Assembly: GCA_002729015.1 (NCBI GenBank)
Contig: PBVO01000147.1
Span: 14,205 to 19,855, forward strand
Direction of reading: 5' to 3'
DNA: 5,651 bases
Source: Candidatus Poribacteria bacterium
GTDB lineage: Bacteria; Poribacteria; WGA-4E; UBA9662
The number at the start of each line of letters is the position of its first letter. Position 1 is the stretch's first letter. Positions 1 through 5,526 of the stretch are shown one piece after another. The notes below the pieces were generated by a model. The model was not told the origin of the DNA. It made no database searches and saw only the letters and a program-made list of their open reading frames with translations. The position numbers and the translations under genes were made by a program.

Positions 1-273
1 CACTTGAATTTCAACCTATCTTATGCTCTATCAGCATTGGCAATTACGACAATCATTACCGGATACTCGAATGCAATTTTACGAAGCTACTATTTCGCTT
101 TGACTGTTTGTGGTATCATGGTTACGCTCTATGGTTATTTATACATAGTGCTCCAATTGGCAGATTATGCCTTAGTAATGGGTTGTATTGGCCTGTTCCT
201 AATACTTGCAACTATAATGTACATTACTAGAAAAATAGACTGGTATTCTCTGAACGAAGATAGCAAAGCATAA
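1..273 (+). CDS. creD: CreD-type inner-membrane protein, C-terminal part (5' end outside window)
   Basis: The frame is open from base 1 and ends at TAA 271-273, giving 90 codons. A TTG at 4-6 is in frame, but I read this as the tail of a longer gene because full CreD proteins are several hundred residues long. Visible residues form three hydrophobic segments (about 6-22, 31-50 and 57-75), then the charged ending TRKIDWY at 76-82 and a short polar tail. The pattern of a Tyr/Gly-rich helix (YGYLYIVLQLADYAL), a helix rich in Gly, Leu and Ile, and then TRK(I/V)DWY is what I recall for the CreD C-terminus. In Escherichia coli, CreD belongs to the CreBC regulon and is linked to envelope integrity and colicin tolerance; its biochemical role is unclear. 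No creB or creC is visible, but the upstream side is cut off. The next gene converges on it. The family call rests on recalled motifs, not on a search. Confidence 0.88.
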   Translation, partial: HLNFNLSYALSALAITTIITGYSNAILRSYYFALTVCGIMVTLYGYLYIVLQLADYALVMGCIGLFLILATIMYITRKIDWYSLNEDSKA

Positions 274-310
274 ATGACAGACTTAAATTTATCCGGTTTG
301 GGCTGGGGGT
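274..310. other. Short convergent intergenic gap
   Basis: Only 37 bases separate the creD stop from the stop of the minus-strand gene. A weak inverted repeat (CGGTT at 294-298 and AACCG at 313-317, loop 14) reaches into the end of the minus-strand gene. It is too short to call a confident bidirectional terminator, and no other hairpin with a T-run is visible. Transcripts of the two genes may therefore overlap at their 3' ends. Confidence 0.5.
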
Positions 311-2359
311 TTAACCGACCAAGCTATGGTATCTCGCCATCCAATAGGCCAAGAGGTAGTCGACGCCACTATACTGAACATGAATCCCATGATAGCCAGG
401 GTGGCCAGGGGCACGTCGAGCTTCTTCGCCCACATAGTAATTCCAACCAAACTCTTTTGGTGGCCGATGCTCAATCGGCAAATAGCTCCCCTGTCCATTT
501 GGCAGGTGATTTCTTTCCGCTAAAATATAAGCTAAAGATGTTCGTATAGGATGAGGTAGATCTCTATCTTTTAGTGAAACTCTAGCTTGCTGATCCCACC
601 TCAAAACATTCAAATTTTCGATCTGAAACTTGTATAGTTCCGCCACGGCTTTTTGGCCTGAATCACTTTCCGGATGGGCAATTGATTGATCTATCATTAA
701 GTACGCATTACCATGACGATGAGTGTCACTGTACAGATAGTGACAGATCCGCCGAATTTGTTGTCTTAGTTCAGTGTCATCTTCATATATTAAGAGGTGA
801 TACAAAGGCGAATCTTGGTGGTAATGTTGAAAAAATGGGTTTGAAGAAATTCTGGCTGCCTGCAAGGCATGGCCTAGAAAATAGTGTGGGTTAACTAATT
901 CTAGATACTTATCTTGGTAGCTATCCTTTTGAGTGATATGATAAGCGGACTTTAGAAAAGAGAGTGCGAAAAGAGGAGAAACCCAAAAATTACCATGGAT
1001 GCACGGCTGTCCGTCCAGATCGACAGCCATCATTTGATTCTCAATAATCAGATCTGTAATTGCTTCTACATCGGTTCGAATTATCTCTTTCTCCACGTCA
1101 GTAGCAACATGATCAAAATAGGTTGCTAATCCAAAAATATGACCACTGAGCTGATCACGACTAATATCACCGATCCAGTAGACACCATTGTTATTCCGAT
1201 GCCATCTTTTTCGTCCTTCACCTAGTTTACCTTCTACTTCAGGAAGATAATACCTCGCTACGACACCTGGTTTACCGCTGATATTAGAAAGTTTATGTAG
1301 AGCTTCCCACGACTGACGCGCAAAATCAGCTGCTTCTGGTTTACCTGTTACCGCGTAGCGTAAGCTTTCTGCACCAACATATAGTCCTGTCATCCAGTCC
1401 GCGTCTTCTTGCCATTGATTCTGTGCGGACTTAATTGGGAAACGAGTATCTAAAACTGAAACGACTTGCCCATCAATTAGACAACGCTGTTGCAAAAATT
1501 GACCAACAGTATCTGCTTTTCGACCTAGTTGGTCAGCATTTTTCCGAATTGGAACGCCTGCAGTAGATCGACTAATAACAGATAAATCGTGATAGGTGAA
1601 TCCAATCTGAGCGTCCGCGGGGAGTTGAGGGAATTCTTTATTTTTAGCATGGAGAGAGTGGCTAACCCACTTCTTTGTACGCTGCAAGTAGAATAGGTCA
1701 TCTTCTAGGTCAGATTTTGTAGAAAGACCAAGTGAGTCGTTGATAATTAGTAAATCAAGTTGACTCTCATCTACAGCATGTTGCCAAGAGCGACGCCAAA
1801 GGTTTCGTAGCCTTTTTACTCGACCTATCCACTCACGGTCATTTGTATTGGCTTCATAGTGTAAACCTATTAAGTGAGGACAAGGAATAGTAGCCGAACA
1901 CGAGACGGAATAACCAAGCTCATGACAGAACTGAGCAACTTCGCGCAGGAAACCGACACCTATTTTTTTAACTGGCTGATCTAGTTGAATGGGTATATAA
2001 AAACCGCAGAAAGAAGTAACATCCTGATAAAGTACCGACAGCTCAGTTGCGGTGATTTGACAACGTTGAAGGTACGATTGCATCATCTTATCGTAATGCC
2101 ATTCAGTCGTTGTATAGCAGGAATCTAGACCAAGCCAGACATCAATTTGGCAGTCTTCAGCTGCTTTAAGACAGGTAGTAAGCCAGTTGGCGTCCCAATC
2201 CTGACCATAAGTTTGGGACGGATAAAAACTGCGACCATGACCACTGGTCCATTGGATTATTAAATTTTTGCCTCCCAAATCCGCTATTCGATCAATGTGG
2301 GATTTGGGGTTTTTCCATCTGAGAGCCAAAATCGGATTGATAAAAAAGCCATCGATCAT
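311..2359 (-). CDS. DUF4434 TIM-barrel plus alpha/alpha-toroid protein, probable carbohydrate-active enzyme
   Basis: This 682-residue protein starts at ATG (complement of 2357-2359) and ends at TAA (complement of 311-313). Residues 2 to about 245 look like a DUF4434 TIM barrel: it opens with GFFINP, then has LIIQWTSG (33-40), FYPS (45-48), WLGLD (75-79), GFYIPIQLD (119-127) and DLLIINDSLG (202-211). Relatives, as I recall them, have a Glu where Gln125 stands and QDG(I/V)G where INDSLG stands. Residues about 315-680 resemble a six-hairpin glycosidase-like toroid: DADWMTGLYVGAESLRYAVTG (319-339), GKPGVVARYY (362-371), GDISRDQLSGHIFGL (397-411), VDLDGQP (446-452) and SGVDYLLAYWMARYH (664-678). 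No signal peptide or membrane helix is seen, so a cytoplasmic place is likely. Cleavage of an oligo- or polysaccharide is inferred from the folds; the substrate is unknown. There is no strong Shine-Dalgarno, but the start fits because the barrel begins at residue 2. The gene stands alone and converges with creD. Confidence 0.88.
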   Translation of the reverse strand: MIDGFFINPILALRWKNPKSHIDRIADLGGKNLIIQWTSGHGRSFYPSQTYGQDWDANWLTTCLKAAEDCQIDVWLGLDSCYTTTEWHYDKMMQSYLQRCQITATELSVLYQDVTSFCGFYIPIQLDQPVKKIGVGFLREVAQFCHELGYSVSCSATIPCPHLIGLHYEANTNDREWIGRVKRLRNLWRRSWQHAVDESQLDLLIINDSLGLSTKSDLEDDLFYLQRTKKWVSHSLHAKNKEFPQLPADAQIGFTYHDLSVISRSTAGVPIRKNADQLGRKADTVGQFLQQRCLIDGQVVSVLDTRFPIKSAQNQWQEDADWMTGLYVGAESLRYAVTGKPEAADFARQSWEALHKLSNISGKPGVVARYYLPEVEGKLGEGRKRWHRNNNGVYWIGDISRDQLSGHIFGLATYFDHVATDVEKEIIRTDVEAITDLIIENQMMAVDLDGQPCIHGNFWVSPLFALSFLKSAYHITQKDSYQDKYLELVNPHYFLGHALQAARISSNPFFQHYHQDSPLYHLLIYEDDTELRQQIRRICHYLYSDTHRHGNAYLMIDQSIAHPESDSGQKAVAELYKFQIENLNVLRWDQQARVSLKDRDLPHPIRTSLAYILAERNHLPNGQGSYLPIEHRPPKEFGWNYYVGEEARRAPGHPGYHGIHVQYSGVDYLLAYWMARYHSLVG

Positions 2360-2420
2360 TTCTTTGGTATCTCTCGGTATTACTCTCTAAAACAGTATAG
2401 GTAATAGTTAGGGGAAATTT

Positions 2421-2451
2421 TTATAAGTCCAAAAACTGAAAATTTTGTCAA
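2421..2451 (-). promoter_or_regulatory. Candidate sigma70-type promoter of the DUF4434 gene
   Basis: On the minus strand a perfect TTGACA -35 box (complement of 2446-2451) is followed after 19 bases by TTATAA (2421-2426), or after 20 by TATAAA. The spacer is longer than the usual 17. The predicted start would leave a 5' leader of about 55 bases before the ATG. The perfect -35 box and its position are in favour; the spacer length is against. Confidence 0.4.
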
Positions 2452-2460
2452 GCAGTTCCT

Positions 2461-2466
2461 TATAAT
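2461..2466 (+). promoter_or_regulatory. Candidate -10 box (TATAAT), divergent from the DUF4434 promoter
   Basis: A perfect TATAAT lies about 80 bases upstream of the ORF start at 2548. The hexamer 18 bases upstream (TGAAAA) matches TTGACA at only three positions, so the promoter would be weak or would need an activator. It sits beside the minus-strand -35 box, so the two promoters would be divergent and close together. Confidence 0.25.
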
Positions 2467-2536
2467 ATCATAAAAACGAAAAGCCAGAAAAAGATTATTT
2501 TAGGGGGAAATTTAGGTGCGATTTTAACTTTTGTCT

Positions 2537-2543
2537 GAGGTGA
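2537..2543 (+). promoter_or_regulatory. Consensus Shine-Dalgarno (GAGGTGA) before a 13-codon ORF
   Basis: GAGGTGA pairs perfectly with the usual 3' end of 16S rRNA and lies 4 bases before ATG 2548 (7 bases measured from the GAGG core). It is the best ribosome binding site in the gene-poor region, yet it serves only a 13-codon ORF. This suggests a leader peptide, a coupled small-ORF cluster or the surviving start of a decayed gene. Confidence 0.5.
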
Positions 2544-2547
2544 TTTT

Positions 2548-2665
2548 ATGACAAACGCTACCACAAAGCTATCACTCACAATTTTATGAAAATCTACATT
2601 GTTGGAGTTGTATGGCTAATTTTATACGAATGAAGGATAGAAATAATATATTGGAAGATGATTGA
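2548..2665 (+). CDS. Three overlapping tiny ORFs (13, 15 and 17 codons), possible leader or gene remnant
   Basis: The first ORF (2548-2589) encodes MTNATTKLSLTIL and has a strong Shine-Dalgarno. Its stop TGA overlaps the ATG of the second ORF (2586-2633) as ATGA, the classic coupling overlap. The second encodes a hydrophobic 15-mer, MKIYIVGVVWLILYE. The third (2612-2665) starts inside the second in another frame, has GGAG four bases before its ATG, and encodes the polar 17-mer MANFIRMKDRNNILEDD. I recognise none of them. They could be true mini-proteins, a translated leader, or one small gene broken by frameshifts. The strong ribosome binding site is the main reason to list them; the short lengths are the main reason for doubt. 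Confidence 0.25.
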
Positions 2666-2735
2666 CCACAGAGATTCATTACGTAGGAACAACAGGTAGG
2701 CATCTATCTAAACGGAATCCTAAAAAAGAAACAAA

Positions 2736-2765
2736 AACCGTTAGCACAATATCTTTTTCACGGTT
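2736..2765 (-). terminator. Weak terminator candidate downstream of the small membrane-peptide gene
   Basis: Read on the minus strand, AACCGT pairs with ACGGTT around an 18-base loop. A T-rich run follows (complement of about 2720-2735, which is almost all A on the plus strand). It lies roughly 190 bases beyond the stop at 2953. The short stem and large loop make it weak, but its strand and position suit the small gene. Confidence 0.22.
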
Positions 2766-2952
2766 CTACTTCGAATAGGTAGACACGAGGTATCAATGTT
2801 ACCAGCACAAGAAATTTGAAACATATGTAAGTCTGACTTAGGTGATATATAGAGATAAGAGAGTACTTGAGATTTTGTCTGGTTAAATTTATTGTGCAAC
2901 TTTTGGAACCAGTTGGTTATTCTTAAATAATTGTTTTGGCCAATAGAGTATG

Positions 2953-3141
2953 TCAATCATACCCTACATACTTTCCTGTCTTAGGGTCCTTTATTAACGT
3001 CTTAAAACGTTGTTTCCCACTCAGCTTGATGTAATTTCGAAAAGAAAGGAATGAAACAAACCCGATGAATGCAATGGCGATCAGTATCAACCACAACAAA
3101 CCGAACAAGAAGGTTAACCCATAGCTAATAATTATTCTCAT
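2953..3141 (-). CDS. Small single-pass membrane protein, hypothetical (62 aa)
   Basis: I do not recognise the family. The ATG (complement of 3139-3141) is chosen because GAAGG lies 7 bases upstream on the minus strand. An in-frame TTG 24 bases further up would add eight residues but has no better site. The product has one long hydrophobic helix (about residues 6-34, with GLTFLFGLLWLILIAIAFIG at 8-27). A basic segment (R35, K39, K43, R45, K47, K51) and the tail DPKTGKYVGYD (52-62) follow. The positive charges after the helix suggest that the C-terminus stays in the cytoplasm. The regular helix, charged tail and placed ribosome binding site make it the most gene-like small frame in the gene-poor region. 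Its role is unknown; the size class includes stress-induced membrane peptides and type I toxins, but nothing here points to one. Confidence 0.58.
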   Translation of the reverse strand: MRIIISYGLTFLFGLLWLILIAIAFIGFVSFLSFRNYIKLSGKQRFKTLIKDPKTGKYVGYD

Positions 3142-3853
3142 CCTTAGACCTTCACCGTTGGCCAATTATGGGCTAAAAGATCGCTACTCGAGGAATTAAG
3201 GGGAATCTCATGTTTGAGAAGTTTGTCTTTAAGAGGTAAGCACACACCCTTAAATCGTATCGCCTGAATTCGGCTAATTCAAGTGAAGGATATGAGAATC
3301 TTTTATTGTCCGGCCCAACTGTTTGTTATTTATCTATGTAATAAGGGCATCATCTTCTATATAGATAATATTAGATTTTTTGTCTTAATTTCGATTGACC
3401 TCTTATCACTGAACAGCAAAGATTTTGAAACTTTCTAACTCAACCCATACATTTTTAGTTCACAGTCCAATGAGATAGTATGCTCCTTAAGCACTCTTAA
3501 TTTTCTTTTTATTATTAGAAAAAATTGATACTTATAAAACAGGAATACTGAGTGTCGTAAGACTCAGAACGCGTGACTCTCTTCCAAAGTAAGAAATAGC
3601 TTGCCAAATAGAATACCCATGGCGGGAGAAATGAATTTTGGTTTATCCTGTTTGCTTATTTGACGAACCAGGAATCTGAGAGAGATATACAACCTTTCCT
3701 TTGAGATTAACCACCGAGAATACAAAATTAGTTGTACCATGAAGTAATGTCGTAGATACGTTTCGTTTGTCAGACTCAACTACACTTACAAAGATGTGAG
3801 AATAGCAATGCAATCGTGGCCAATTATCAATCCAATCAAAACAAAGTTAGCTA

Positions 3854-3870
3854 CCCATTTTCAAAATGGG
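3854..3870. repeat. Near-perfect 17-base palindrome (CCCATTTT-C-AAAATGGG)
   Basis: Two 8-base arms are exact reverse complements around a single C. No T-run follows in the way a terminator needs, though GATTTTGG comes after on the plus strand. It could be a dimeric-regulator operator or a chance palindrome. No gene starts within 100 bases in either direction. Confidence 0.4.
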
Positions 3871-4370
3871 GATTTTGGAATCTCACAATAGATGGAGAAT
3901 TTTATCGCGTCCACTAGATTTCATCGGACAAGCCCACGCTGACTAACCTACTTATATTTTTTGAATAGATCAAAATCAGAATGTACATTTTCAGTGTTTC
4001 TATACGCTTAAAGATACTTGTTAATAAGCCCCTTAATTCATTTTTATCTTTACTGATAGTCCTTCTTGTTTACAAGACAGGCAAGTACGAAATAGGTTGT
4101 CAATACAAATATGAAAGTTACACTTATTTTAAAAAATGTCCTGTATTTCTCGTCAAATACTTCATTTCCCTTCTTTCAGACAAATCAGAATGTCAAGCAG
4201 GCTTGTAAAAAAACATAAAATTACAATGACTTTGACAAGAACCTTATATTTCGCACCACAAGACATTTCGGTTATCTAAAAATAATTCCGTGATCTACAG
4301 TGCAGAGTACAGATCTATTATGCGAAGGGGCAACAAAGTTGTGGTGCCAACGGTTAATTGGTGCTACTCT

Positions 4371-4379
4371 TGTTATAGA
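4371..4379 (+). promoter_or_regulatory. Candidate extended -10 promoter before the 4415 ORF
   Basis: TGTTATAGA carries the TG of an extended -10 element, one base apart from TATAGA (four of six matches to TATAAT). The -35 region (CGGTTA at the 17-base spacing) is poor, which extended -10 promoters tolerate. The predicted transcript would begin about 30 bases before the TTG at 4415. Confidence 0.25.
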
Positions 4380-4414
4380 CTAGCTTAATGGTCGTGAAAA
4401 TCAGGTAGGCACAA

Positions 4415-4675
4415 TTGAGTCTAGGCTTAAAGCTTAGTGTGTTCTCATTTACCTTCGTGAATCAGGTCCAACACCTAGTAGTTATTGGTTCAAGGATTAT
4501 CGAAATCAGTATTTTGAGTAATACTGAAGAGTTCGTTCATTCAGTTGATGTGGATATGGACTTCACAAAAATCGATATTCTAATTTGTGCCTTACTAAAG
4601 TGCCACCCCCAACGGAACGTTGAATACCTAGCGGAATTTCCTACTTTCCCGAACCATGCAGTCGAATTTTTTTAA
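4415..4675 (+). CDS. Hypothetical 86-aa protein, possibly a real small gene or a remnant
   Basis: The frame runs from TTG 4415 to TAA 4673-4675, and an in-frame TAG at 4406-4408 limits it upstream. AGGTAGG (4403-4409) lies 5 bases before the TTG and can act as a ribosome binding site. By my count about 29% of codons start with G and about 57% with a purine, which fits coding sequence better than the neighbouring spurious frames. Residues 1-25 are mostly hydrophobic; a more acidic middle (about 35-55, NTEEFVHSVDVDMDFTKID) and a C-terminus with CHPQRN follow. No family is recognised. A candidate extended -10 lies upstream and a hairpin about 100 bases downstream, which together make a plausible short transcription unit. 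The TTG start and the lack of homologs I can name keep confidence low; a truncated end of a once longer gene is equally possible. Confidence 0.33.
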   Translation: MSLGLKLSVFSFTFVNQVQHLVVIGSRIIEISILSNTEEFVHSVDVDMDFTKIDILICALLKCHPQRNVEYLAEFPTFPNHAVEFF

Positions 4676-4773
4676 TATCGAGTATAGTGTAAAATTATAG
4701 TTAATGGTCGCAATACCATCGGACGAGCCACCTAATTTTTACTCTATATGTAATTCTTTCTTCAAACGCTTTT

Positions 4774-4792
4774 AAGCCGACACCGCCGGCTT
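4774..4792 (+). terminator. Terminator-like hairpin (AAGCCG / CGGCTT)
   Basis: A 6-bp perfect stem closes a 7-base loop (ACACCGC). A pyrimidine-rich run (TTCTCTATCC) follows, though not a pure T-run. The AAGCCG...CGGCTT form is common in intrinsic terminators of Gram-negative bacteria. It would end a transcript from the 4415-4675 ORF, about 100 bases after its stop. Confidence 0.4.
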
Positions 4793-4809
4793 TCTCTATC
4801 CTCTTATTT

Positions 4810-4829
4810 ATAGCATCACAACATGCTAT
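4810..4829 (+). terminator. AT-rich hairpin followed by T-run, weak terminator candidate
   Basis: ATAGCAT and ATGCTAT form a 7-bp stem around CACAAC, and the T-run continues to 4832. The stem is AT-rich and therefore weak. It lies 17 bases after the hairpin at 4774-4792, so the two could act as a tandem terminator. Confidence 0.25.
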
Positions 4830-4898
4830 TTTGCTTACATCTCTCTAAAGAAATAAGCCTTAGGTTTCATAGCCTTCAACAGTAACCTTTAATCAGGT

Positions 4899-4925
4899 AA
4901 ACAGTTGGATGGTCTGGCTGTTTTT
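4899..4925 (+). terminator. Weak hairpin with T5 tail
   Basis: AAACAG (4899-4904) pairs with CTGTTT (4918-4923) around a 13-base loop, and the Ts run to 4925. The arms are short and the loop large, and no gene lies immediately upstream, so this may be chance. Confidence 0.18.
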
Positions 4926-5177
4926 AGTTGTTAACCTCATAATATCTAAACATTAGTCTTTATTTTGTTGCCAAGATTTGGTCAGAGAACAAAGTAGTTG
5001 TTTTATCTACTAGATGTTGAAGGTTAAAATTAATTGTGGTGCAATTCAAATATAACTTCGGAAAATCGTGCAGTTATTTTCAGTGGATATCCCCTTATGC
5101 CCTACATTATTCAGGGATGTTGTGATTTTATTTTTAGTATTGAAGGGAGCTTAGAATTGAAAGGTTTTATACTAATA

Positions 5178-5210
5178 GGAGTGCCTAGAGACTGGTATGC
5201 TAGGCACTCC
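5178..5210. repeat. Strong stem-loop, 11-bp perfect stem
   Basis: GGAGTGCCTAG (5178-5188) and CTAGGCACTCC (5200-5210) are exact reverse complements around an 11-base loop. It is the strongest hairpin in the window. Downstream on the plus strand is ACCTTGGCTTTT, with Ts only from 5219, so it is not a textbook terminator. A terminator, a structured small RNA, or a hairpin tied to a mobile element are all open. Confidence 0.75.
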
Positions 5211-5223
5211 ACCTTGGCTTTTA

Positions 5224-5245
5224 GGCCCTTCATCTTAGAAGGACC
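5224..5245. repeat. Second hairpin, 8-bp stem with one mismatch
   Basis: GGCCCTTC (5224-5231) pairs with GAAGGACC (5238-5245) except for one C/A mismatch, around a 6-base loop (ATCTTA). It follows the strong hairpin by 13 bases, so the two could fold as neighbouring stems in one RNA. Confidence 0.5.
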
Positions 5246-5366
5246 CAAATGATATGGTTTAGATTACATCTTTTCAAATAAATTAGAAAAGACTAAGTTG
5301 TGCTTGGATTATAAGAGCTAAACTAATACTAGGCTGTAGGGCTTCATGGTGTAAATTAATTGAGCT

Positions 5367-5382
5367 GTGAAATATATTTCAC
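5367..5382. promoter_or_regulatory. Perfect 16-bp palindrome GTGAAATATATTTCAC, operator candidate
   Basis: The site equals its own reverse complement over all 16 bases, as expected for binding by a symmetric regulator dimer. The arms GTGA/TCAC recall CRP/FNR-family half-sites, but the 8-base gap is wider than the 6 bases of a CRP site, so no regulator is named. It lies about 75 bases upstream of the candidate promoter for the gene at the right edge. Confidence 0.4.
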
Positions 5383-5411
5383 TAAGAATAAACGAAACAA
5401 TTGTGACGCCC

Positions 5412-5435
5412 AGGGCGGCAGGGCGGCAGGGCGGA
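5412..5435. repeat. Short tandem repeat, unit AGGGCGGC, nearly three copies
   Basis: Two exact copies (5412-5419 and 5420-5427) are followed by a third with A instead of C at its last base (5428-5435). The block is G/C-rich inside an AT-rich stretch and sits just upstream of the -10 candidate at 5456-5461. Confidence 0.85.
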
Positions 5436-5461
5436 CACAACAAAATACGAATCAGTATAAT
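5432..5461 (+). promoter_or_regulatory. Candidate sigma70-type promoter for the right-edge gene
   Basis: A perfect TATAAT (5456-5461) is preceded after 18 bases by CGGACA (5432-5437), which matches TTGACA at four positions. The -35 overlaps the end of the tandem repeat. The -10 lies 65 bases before the ATG at 5527. Confidence 0.35.
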
Positions 5462-5526
5462 GAACGGTCTTAACCTGCTATCTTTCTATTTAGAGTACTC
5501 TTTTGGCGACATTTCGTAATAAAATC

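Larger units (their letters stand above)
2360..2952. other. Gene-poor stretch with promoters and tiny ORFs
   Basis: This stretch, between the start of the DUF4434 gene and the stop of the small membrane-peptide gene, has no long reading frame with coding character. It holds the divergent promoter candidates at 2421-2466, the tiny overlapping ORFs at 2548-2665 and a weak minus-strand terminator candidate at 2736-2765. A 71-codon minus-strand frame over 2741-2956 starts with TTG and has few G-starting codons, so it is not called as a gene. Confidence 0.5.
3142..4414. other. Long gene-poor stretch with scattered inverted repeats
   Basis: No convincing gene is seen in this roughly 1.3 kb, and I found no tRNA-like motif. 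Short inverted repeats occur: TGAATT/AATTCA (3265-3281), CTGAGT/ACTCAG with an inner GTAA loop option (3548-3566) and a 17-base near-palindrome at 3854-3870. A 48-codon plus-strand frame at 3292-3438 starts MRIFYCPAQLF and is hydrophobic, but its GAAGGA lies almost directly against the ATG, so I do not call it. Frames at 3564-3779 (minus) and 3981-4208 (plus) have few G-starting codons and no clear ribosome binding site. Confidence 0.5.
4676..5526. other. Gene-poor stretch rich in hairpins and palindromes
   Basis: About 850 bases without a gene I can support. It holds terminator-like hairpins (4774-4792, 4810-4829, 4899-4923), a strong stem-loop pair (5178-5245), a 16-bp palindrome (5367-5382), an 8-bp tandem repeat (5412-5435) and a promoter candidate (5432-5461). 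A 72-codon frame at 5034-5252 begins with TTG and runs through both strong hairpins, so I do not call it. Confidence 0.5.

Noticed and set aside
274..549. Plus-strand open frame directly after the creD stop
   Set aside because: It lies almost wholly on the opposite strand of the 682-codon gene, whose frame carries clear domain motifs here; the plus-strand translation is low-complexity and unlike any family.
2741..2956. 71-codon minus-strand frame overlapping the stop of the small membrane-protein gene
   Set aside because: It starts with TTG, only about 10% of codons begin with G, it shows no domain, and it includes the terminator-like hairpin at 2736-2765.
3292..3438. 48-codon plus-strand hydrophobic frame (MRIFYCPAQLF...)
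   Set aside because: The purine-rich element is almost in contact with the ATG, composition is that of AT-rich DNA, and the length is within chance expectation.
3564..3779. 71-codon minus-strand frame
   Set aside because: TTG start, about 15% G-starting codons, no ribosome binding site and no recognisable pattern.
3981..4208. 75-codon plus-strand frame with one hydrophobic stretch
   Set aside because: About 13% G-starting codons and no Shine-Dalgarno before the ATG; probably chance.
2692..4411. Repeated 10-11 base words (CAGGTAGGCA at 2692 and 4402; TGGCCAATTAT near 3159 and 3817; TTAATGGTCG near 4385 and 4702)
   Set aside because: Several matches of this length are expected by chance in about 3 kb, and the flanks do not align.
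4480..4510. GGTTCAAGGATT, resembling a tRNA T-arm
   Set aside because: The flanking bases do not form the T-stem, and no acceptor or anticodon stem is found around it.
5034..5252. 72-codon plus-strand frame
   Set aside because: First- and second-position usage is borderline, but the start is TTG with a poorly spaced ribosome binding site, and both strong hairpins lie inside it, so RNA structure explains that part better.
2360..5526. CRISPR array, tRNA, rRNA or insertion-sequence transposase in the gene-poor region
   Set aside because: No regularly spaced direct repeats, no conserved RNA gene core and no transposase motif were seen on either strand.
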